Shown: positions 58,021 through 64,000 of the stretch, one piece after another
Position numbering within the stretch: position 1 is the first letter of the stretch
Layout: every line of letters starts with the position of its first letter
Origin: Trileptium ribeirensis
Taxonomy: Eukaryota; Nematoda; Enoplea; Enoplida; Thoracostomopsidae
Direction: 5' to 3'
Assembly: GCA_030248225.1 (NCBI GenBank)
Contig: JASANE010007153.1
Coordinates: 1 to 64,000, forward strand
Length of the DNA: 64,000 nt
Made by a program: the position numbers and the translations under genes
The notes under the pieces: model-generated
Seen by the model: only the letters and a program-made list of their open reading frames with translations
What the model was told of the DNA's origin: nothing
Database searches by the model: none

Positions 58021-58279
58021 GATAGTTGCTAGCTTTGCGCTTCAGTTGACAAATCCTGGGAGCTGTTCCGAAACCTTATGCTCTTTCTTTGAAGGCCTTG
58101 CGTTCAGCCGGCTTTGGTTTAATTGATTCAGTTTTCGCCAATTCTTCCGGTTATACTGTTTATGTTTCTTCTTTTTTATTCGGCGTTATCGGTGACGTAT
58201 CCGTTGCCATTGTCAACGCTTGTACTTCAAGCTGTTAAGGCTAGTTGAGCCACTGGTTCAACTGCTCGCGCCAAGTTCT

Positions 58280-58440
58280 GTTGTGTCTCATCTGGGCTCT
58301 CCAAATTGGGGAGGGGCTCAATTGCATTTTTCGGTTCCCCTGGTTCAGAACGAGTGCCCCATGGTCCATAAAATTTTGGGCTCCTCCCGGTTCACCGCCT
58401 CTTAGAAATTTTTCTTGTTTCCAATCGATCAAAGTATATA
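58280..58440 (+). repeat. C/G-rich dispersed repeat, copy
   Basis: It has CTGGGCTCTCCAAATTGGGG, GCATTTTTCGGTT and CCTGGTTCAGAA, matching 26752 (+) and the reverse complement of 50880-50960. No gene was found from 58440 to 59440. Confidence 0.6.
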
Positions 58441-59442
58441 TACATGTCTCATGACCCGCCATAGTACACAGCTATGATCCTTGTTGTTCGTCCGGCTTGG
58501 CTTGTTTCAAATCCTTTCCTTTTCGAATAGGTTGTGTTTTATTTACAAGCTCTTTTCCATTTGGCTTTTTGTTCGACCGGTTTATTTTGTGGAACGTTTT
58601 GTTTCACTTCTTACTCAATTGCTTTTTACGATTCACCTAGAAACAACGTCTCCGTGCAAACTTTGGACCGAATTTCCAGATTTTCCCAAGAGATATTCCA
58701 AATTTAAAGTGGTCCATGTTTCAAAAGCTATGTCACGTCTGTCAAACTAGGTTATCAAGGATGCATGAGGCACGCGTTGTAAGTGCTCAAATCGATAGGA
58801 CGGCTTCTGTAACGATTAGAATGTGTGCCCACATATATATCACTGAGAACCCCAACGCTGCACCGATTGAATAGGATGAGCTTGGGTCCGACGTAAGTGA
58901 ATCAGGCATATGAACAGTTAGATTAAAACGTGTACGACGCTTAGCCTTTCGAGATGCGCTCAAGCACCTTTATTTTGAGATCCATGGCTTTGCGAGTGTT
59001 TGCCACTTCAATATCCCTCTTTCTTCTGGAAGACTATAATTTCCTAAGCAACTCGCTTGCGTAGTTGCGCCGCCATATGGGCTCTGTTTGCCTCCAGGGC
59101 ATTCCAATGTCATATGCGCGCCGCCTCAAGTATCTCTGGAAACATCGTCGCACACTAGTCGTTGAGCAACCAAACAATCATGGTGTAGGTTCAAGACAAG
59201 CATACAAAACAGTATGCACTCGGGCTACCACTGTTGAAGGGCGGCTACGAGCTGGTTATTCGCTATTAGACACACATAAATAAAATTGAGTGGAATTTTG
59301 TTGTCCAATAATTGTGAATTTACTTGTTTACGTTTCCAGATTTCCAAAAAAATGATCACCTACAGTATTATTATCAAATTATTACCTACAGTATAGTATG
59401 TCTGAGTCTAAATAGTACAAGTACCAAAAGGTACCAAAACTT

Positions 59443-61341
59443 TGGTCCAAACGTAGTTTGGACGAGGCTGTTAACACTGTCAAAACCACTGGTAGAAGCA
59501 TCCGAAATGTTGCTGATGAGTTCAAAATGTCATATACTACGTTGCAGAAGGCAGCTGGGCACCTAAAACAGTCCACGGGCGTCACCGCAAAATACGTGTT
59601 GAACACGAGCAACGGATGGCCGGCATAATTATTTCTTGCGCCAGGGCCAACTTTAGATACGCTTTGGGCATTCCCGGCCTAGTTAAGAACTATTGTGATA
59701 TCCACCAGCTTGGGCTTTACGAAGGCGAGGAGGAATTTCCAACGAAGAAGTTTTGTATGGAACTTTCTCAACGTCACAGTATCTCCAACAAAAGACCGCA
59801 ACGTACGAGCATCGCTCGGATAAAAGCTGCAAGCAATCCGTTTGTAATAAATTCGTTTTCAGACGTGCTTCAGGAGGAGTTAATTAAGCTTCCTAAAAAC
59901 AACCGGGCGGCACATATTCTAAACTGCGACGAATCTTGTACTCACCACGATTCTGAGCGTAGAAAGTTTTTAAGGCCGGTAGGCGAATGTTTCGCCGATG
60001 CTCGAGTTGCGGGCGGCTACGCGAACAGCACTGTGTTGGCGTGCTGCCACGCCGACGGTATCGCTTACCCGCCATTGGTGATTTTTCACAGAACTACTAA
60101 TCCGCCAGATAAAACTTTAGATGGTTGCATGGCCGGCATGTAGGCCAAAGCTTCAATCAGCGGATGGATTACGGCCTCTATATTTGCTGAGTGGTTTTCG
60201 AATCTGGTCCGTGGGATCGCCGAACGTCCTCTTCAAATTATTTTTGATGGCGCCATGCAACACCTCAGTGCCAAAGTCATCGAGACTGCAATGGAGGAAA
60301 GGGTCACCCTGCTTAAACTGCCGCCATATACTACAAAGAAGCTGCAACCATTGGACATCAGTTGCTTTTCATCGTTGAAATCTCACTGAAACGATTATCT
60401 ACAGCGAGAATTTTGCGCTAATGCACGATCTGTCCCTCCACGACGGGATGAGTTCTGCCGATTCTTGAGCGATATTGGCTGGATCGTCTATCAGCAGAAA
60501 ACACCAAGGCTGGGTTTGCGTCTATTGGGATCGAACCATTTGATGGACAAAAATATAACAGGCGGAGATTTAATCCCAGGCTACTGCGGATGTATTACGA
60601 CTGGCTACGACGCGGCCGACCGAGATAAGCCCATCGGAAGACGAAAATATTGTGGCTGTGGATGTTCCATTAACAACTTCGGCTGTGCAGATGCCAGAAT
60701 TTGAAATGCTAGACGGTTACACTGTCGAGCCAACACCTGAAATCCTCAAGACTGTGCCAAATCCAGTGCTTGCTCGACCAGACAACACTTATGTCGCAAA
60801 GCGAGTATTAATCCACACGTGGGTTCCGAAGTGAGTGCCAACTGTGAAAGATTTGGGTCCGCGGCAAACAGATAGGCCCATGCTATCCACCGATTCCCAT
60901 CGCGAGTTTCGTCAAGAAAAACTTTTGCAAATGGTCATAGACAGACAATTTAGCGGCGATAAACCCGCCAAGAAGCGCACAGCTGGTTATGGCCAGGTCA
61001 TTTCGACACCCGAATTCCTTGAAGCTGCCAAAAAGCGTAGCGAACCAGCTAAGAAACGCAAACTGGCTAAGGATAAGGCGCTAGTTCGCCAGCTGACGAA
61101 GTCCATTGATGAACGGGAAGAGTCCGAATCAGACACGTCATCGATCACAGTTGCTAACTCCCAATCGACCCCGGAATCCGATAACAGCGACCTAGATGGT
61201 TCGTTGACAGAGGCTTTGGTGGCTTCTAAGAACAAACACTTTGGTGAAGCTGCACCTGGCCCAAGTCAAAAGATCTCTCGGCAGCGACTCTGTTGGCAAG
61301 TGATATGCCGTCGTTTTCGACAAGAAATGTTATTACGGTAA
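59443..61341 (+). pseudogene. Pogo/Tigger-type transposase (DDE_1), decayed
   Basis: The order is that of a pogo transposase. There is an N-terminal psq-like helix-turn-helix (RSLDEAVNTVKTTGRSIRNVADEF, described here from 59458) and a middle region, then the DDE domain: first Asp in ILNCDES (near 59928), second in QIIFDGAMQH (near 60240), third in LQPLDIS (near 60350). A Lys/Ser-rich tail follows (60835-61341). Defects: a frameshift near 59575, TAG at 60141-60143, TGA at 60387-60389, a frameshift near 60490 and TGA at 60832-60834. The usual His after the second Asp region is altered. A CAGTATAGTATG motif after TA near 59387 might be the left end, but no matching right end was found. Confidence 0.8.
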
Positions 61342-61705
61342 AGTGCAGCGCCGAGGAGGGACCTGTGCAGAAGACCGAGGTTAAATTCCTTTGGGAAGTT
61401 GCAGCATCATCATCCAGCTCTGATCCGCTGTTTGGCCTTCCAAGCACCGATGATATTGATATAGTGAACGCCAGCTTCATAATTTTTGGGCCTGTTGAGC
61501 CTTTGGTTCACAATGATCACACTTCTTCCAGCACGCGTGCCCTTGAAGCTTCCGATAAATGCAGTTTCAAGGAACATCGTCATGTCCTTAAGCTGTACGC
61601 AGACTGCAAGCGGTTCGGAGACCTTATGTGATAAATAATCCACTGAACAATACTGCAATGTGTAATAACATAATAAACGACTACATATTATATATATATA
61701 TATGT

Positions 61706-62523
61706 CAGTGAATAACCGGAACCGAAATTTGCCGGACCCAGCAACCGGATCCGGAACTTGGTCTTCGAAATTTATATATAGTAAAACAGATGATGGAAGA
61801 AATGAAGGTATAGTGGATTTAAAATGCATTAAAAATAACTTTTACATTAAACTTAATGTTTTGCGATGGTATTATTGCCTTTCTGAAACTTTAAAGAGAC
61901 TGAGGAAGCTAATAATTTTTATTTATCGATCAAATATGTCAATTTTTGGACACCCAGAGCAAAAAATGCCTTCCACTATACACCCCTGCGTATACTACGT
62001 CAAATTGAATATGCTTGCAAAGCTTGGAGCGTAGAATACACACTTTCGCTCTGTCTCCAGTGTCTCTGACCACTGATCAGAAAATTGCCTTCTATTATTT
62101 TCTCTTAGAACCATATAAACCAATAATCTCAAGTTTCCTACAGAAAAACATGTAACAAATGTATGTGTAGTAAAGGGAAGCGATTGGAGACAGAGCGAAA
62201 GTGTTTATTCTACGCTCCATGCGTTGTAAACACATTCAGTTTGACGCAGTATACGCAAGTGTGTATACATAGTGGAAGACATTTTTTGCTCTGAATGTCT
62301 TAAAACCGACATATTGATCGATAAATAAATATTATTAGCTTCCTCAGTCTCTTTAAAGTTTCAGAAAGGCAATAATGTCATCGTAATACATTAAGCTTAA
62401 TGTAAAAGTTATTTTTAATACATTTTAAATCAACTGTACCTTCATTTCTTTTTTCATCTGTTTTACTATATATTACTTTCGAAGACCAGGTTCCGGTTCC
62501 GGTTCCCGGTTCCGTTATTCCTG
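61706..62523. mobile_element. Foldback derivative of the hAT family (two right halves head to head)
   Basis: 61706-62060 is the right part of the hAT element in reverse orientation. 62058-62523 is the same part in forward orientation, so both outer ends are the right terminus (CAGTGAATAACC...GTTATTCCTG). The two arms are inverted over about 330 bp around a loop of about 125 bp. The right end abuts another family copy. Confidence 0.75.
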
Positions 62524-63385
62524 CTTCCACTATACACCATTGCGTATACTGCGTCAAATCGAATGTGCTTTCAAAACTTGGAGCGCAGAATACACACTTT
62601 CGCTTTGTCTCCAGTCGCCTCCCTTTACTACACATATATTTGTTACATGTTTTTCTGTAGGAAACTTAAAATTATTGGTTTATATGATTCTAAGAGAAAA
62701 TAACAGATAGACGGTAATTTTTAGATCAGTGGTCAGAAACACTGTTTAGGCTAGCGTTCGACAAACAGTGCCCGTCAGTTAGATGATAATGATGATAACT
62801 TTCTAATCAGAATGCTATAAATGAGACAAACTGTGATGCTGCTCGCACAGTTTCAATATATATACAGTTCATTGCCAAGAAAGCAGCTTCTCGCTGCGTT
62901 GCAGGTAACACTACTTTACTTCAATTTAGACTGATTTACCAAGTTTAGAAGTGCACTGGCTGGTACTTGACACAATTTATGTTAGCCAAGCATACTCGAC
63001 GTTGTACCACCGTTATTCAAGTTGTAATTGTTGAACTGAACTAATCCGCACTTCTAATGTGTAAAATAGCTGCTACAAGTATCGACCTGACTTTGATTTG
63101 TTAACAAACTCCTGCAGGTTATTATGAAAAATTCCTACTGTAATTATGTGCCCTACTTACGTTTCACACGGCAAACTGCTTAGTTAATCTTTTCTTTGCT
63201 TGGTTGTATTGGAGCTTTATCATTATATAATATATATTACATATGTTTGGATCACAGGTGAAGCAAAAAATGTGGAAAATTTCAAAAAAAGATTTTAACC
63301 GGAATTTCGGCTCCGGTATGGTTTTTGCCCTTTGCCGGAACCGGAACACAATTTTCGCCGGAACCCGAATTCCGGTTACTCCCTG
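62524..63385 (-). mobile_element. hAT-family copy, reversed, lacking its right end
   Basis: It starts inside the element (CTTCCACTATACACC) directly after the foldback and runs to an intact ACTCCCTG end at 63385, with the CCGGAACC motifs before it. Sequence at its junction duplicates part of 61968-62060, so it was not simply split by the foldback insertion. Confidence 0.75.
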
Positions 63386-63622
63386 TTTATAAAATAATGT
63401 GTTTTTCGATAACAATTATTTTATTACCACAAAAATTAGAACAAGGCCATTTATGATGTCTTAGAAAGGGAGACCCCAGGCTGAAATTTTCAAGGTTTTT
63501 GAGAACATGATTTGCGATTCAGTTTCACCATCGCACGTAACAGAGTATTCATCCTATTCTCAGTGAGCCTGGAACGATTAAGATAAACTTGCAGCTCCGA
63601 CAATAATTTTGTACTTCAAAGG

Positions 63623-63912
63623 CAGTGAATAACCGGAACCGGAACCAGCAACCGGAACCGTCCATTTAAACCGTATCCGGAACCGGAACTTGGTCTTCGA
63701 AATTTATATATAGTAAAAAAGATGAAGGAAGAAATGAAGGTATAGTGGATTTAAAATCCATTAAAAATAACTTTTACATTAAACTTAATGTTTTGCGATG
63801 GCATTATTGCCTTTCTGAAACTTTAAAGAGACTGAGGAAGCTAATAACGTTTATTTATCGAGCAAATATGTCGATTTATGGACACCCAGAGCAAAAAATA
63901 CCTTCCACTATA
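63623..63912 (-). mobile_element. hAT-family fragment (right end only)
   Basis: It begins CAGTGAATAACCGGAACC, follows the right-terminal region in reverse orientation and stops abruptly at CCTTCCACTATA. The flanking sequence to the window end shows no feature. Confidence 0.75.
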
Positions 63913-64000
63913 CTGCCGTCCTATGGAAAAAGACTGCAAGTCCAAGTTTTGTCAAAATTGGAATTTAAAACTCTCTTATAGAGCAGACAATTCTAAGTCG

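Noticed and set aside
1..64000. CRISPR arrays, rRNA genes, bacterial operons, riboswitches
   Set aside because: No direct repeat-spacer pattern or rRNA-like sequence was seen, and the context is an animal genome with spliceosomal introns.

Overview
The window is animal nuclear DNA: GT-AG introns, very low gene density, and many families of DNA transposons, non-LTR retrotransposon remnants and miniature elements. The Maverick capsid type, the I-group retrotransposon and the pogo and hAT families point to an invertebrate, but I cannot place it further. Apart from one Maverick gene cluster and one large host gene, nearly everything recognisable is mobile or derived from mobile DNA.

Region 1 (1-3.9 kb) is the right part of a Maverick/Polinton-type endogenous DNA virus. 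It holds a major capsid protein gene cut by the left edge and broken by one in-frame stop, a small membrane protein, a small coiled-coil protein, a small basic protein with an RNase-toxin-like C-terminus, and a spliced Cys/His-rich protein with a SUMO-interaction-like motif. Directly after the stop codon of the coiled-coil gene lies a textbook type III hammerhead ribozyme, followed by a 41-bp tandem array. This is the most interesting item in the window.

Region 2 (3.9-21.7 kb) has no intact gene. It contains a foldback element, two copies of a TIR miniature element, a reverse-transcriptase fragment, a long inverted repeat, two decayed unidentified coding remnants and a 346-bp tandem duplication.

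Region 3 (21.7 to about 51.6 kb, possibly 55 kb) is a host gene on the minus strand, recognised from its last visible exons as a CtIP/RBBP8/Sae2 homologue (DNA-end resection). I find exons at 21.74-21.89, 26.15-26.26, 31.31-31.43, 32.32-32.60, 41.30-41.70, 48.25-48.44 and 51.50-51.57 kb. Most neighbouring pairs agree in splice phase. The introns are packed with transposons: hAT copies, a broken I-group retrotransposon carrying a probable solo LTR, small MITEs and tRNA-like repeats.

Region 4 (52-64 kb) holds repeats, one further good exon-like segment at 54.9 kb, a full-length hAT copy, an unidentified decayed ORF, a decayed pogo-type transposase, and a cluster of hAT copies including a foldback derivative. 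The hAT family is non-autonomous, with CAGGG...CCCTG ends, CCGGAA/TTCCGG-rich subterminal regions and 8-bp target duplications. No intact transposase was seen for it.
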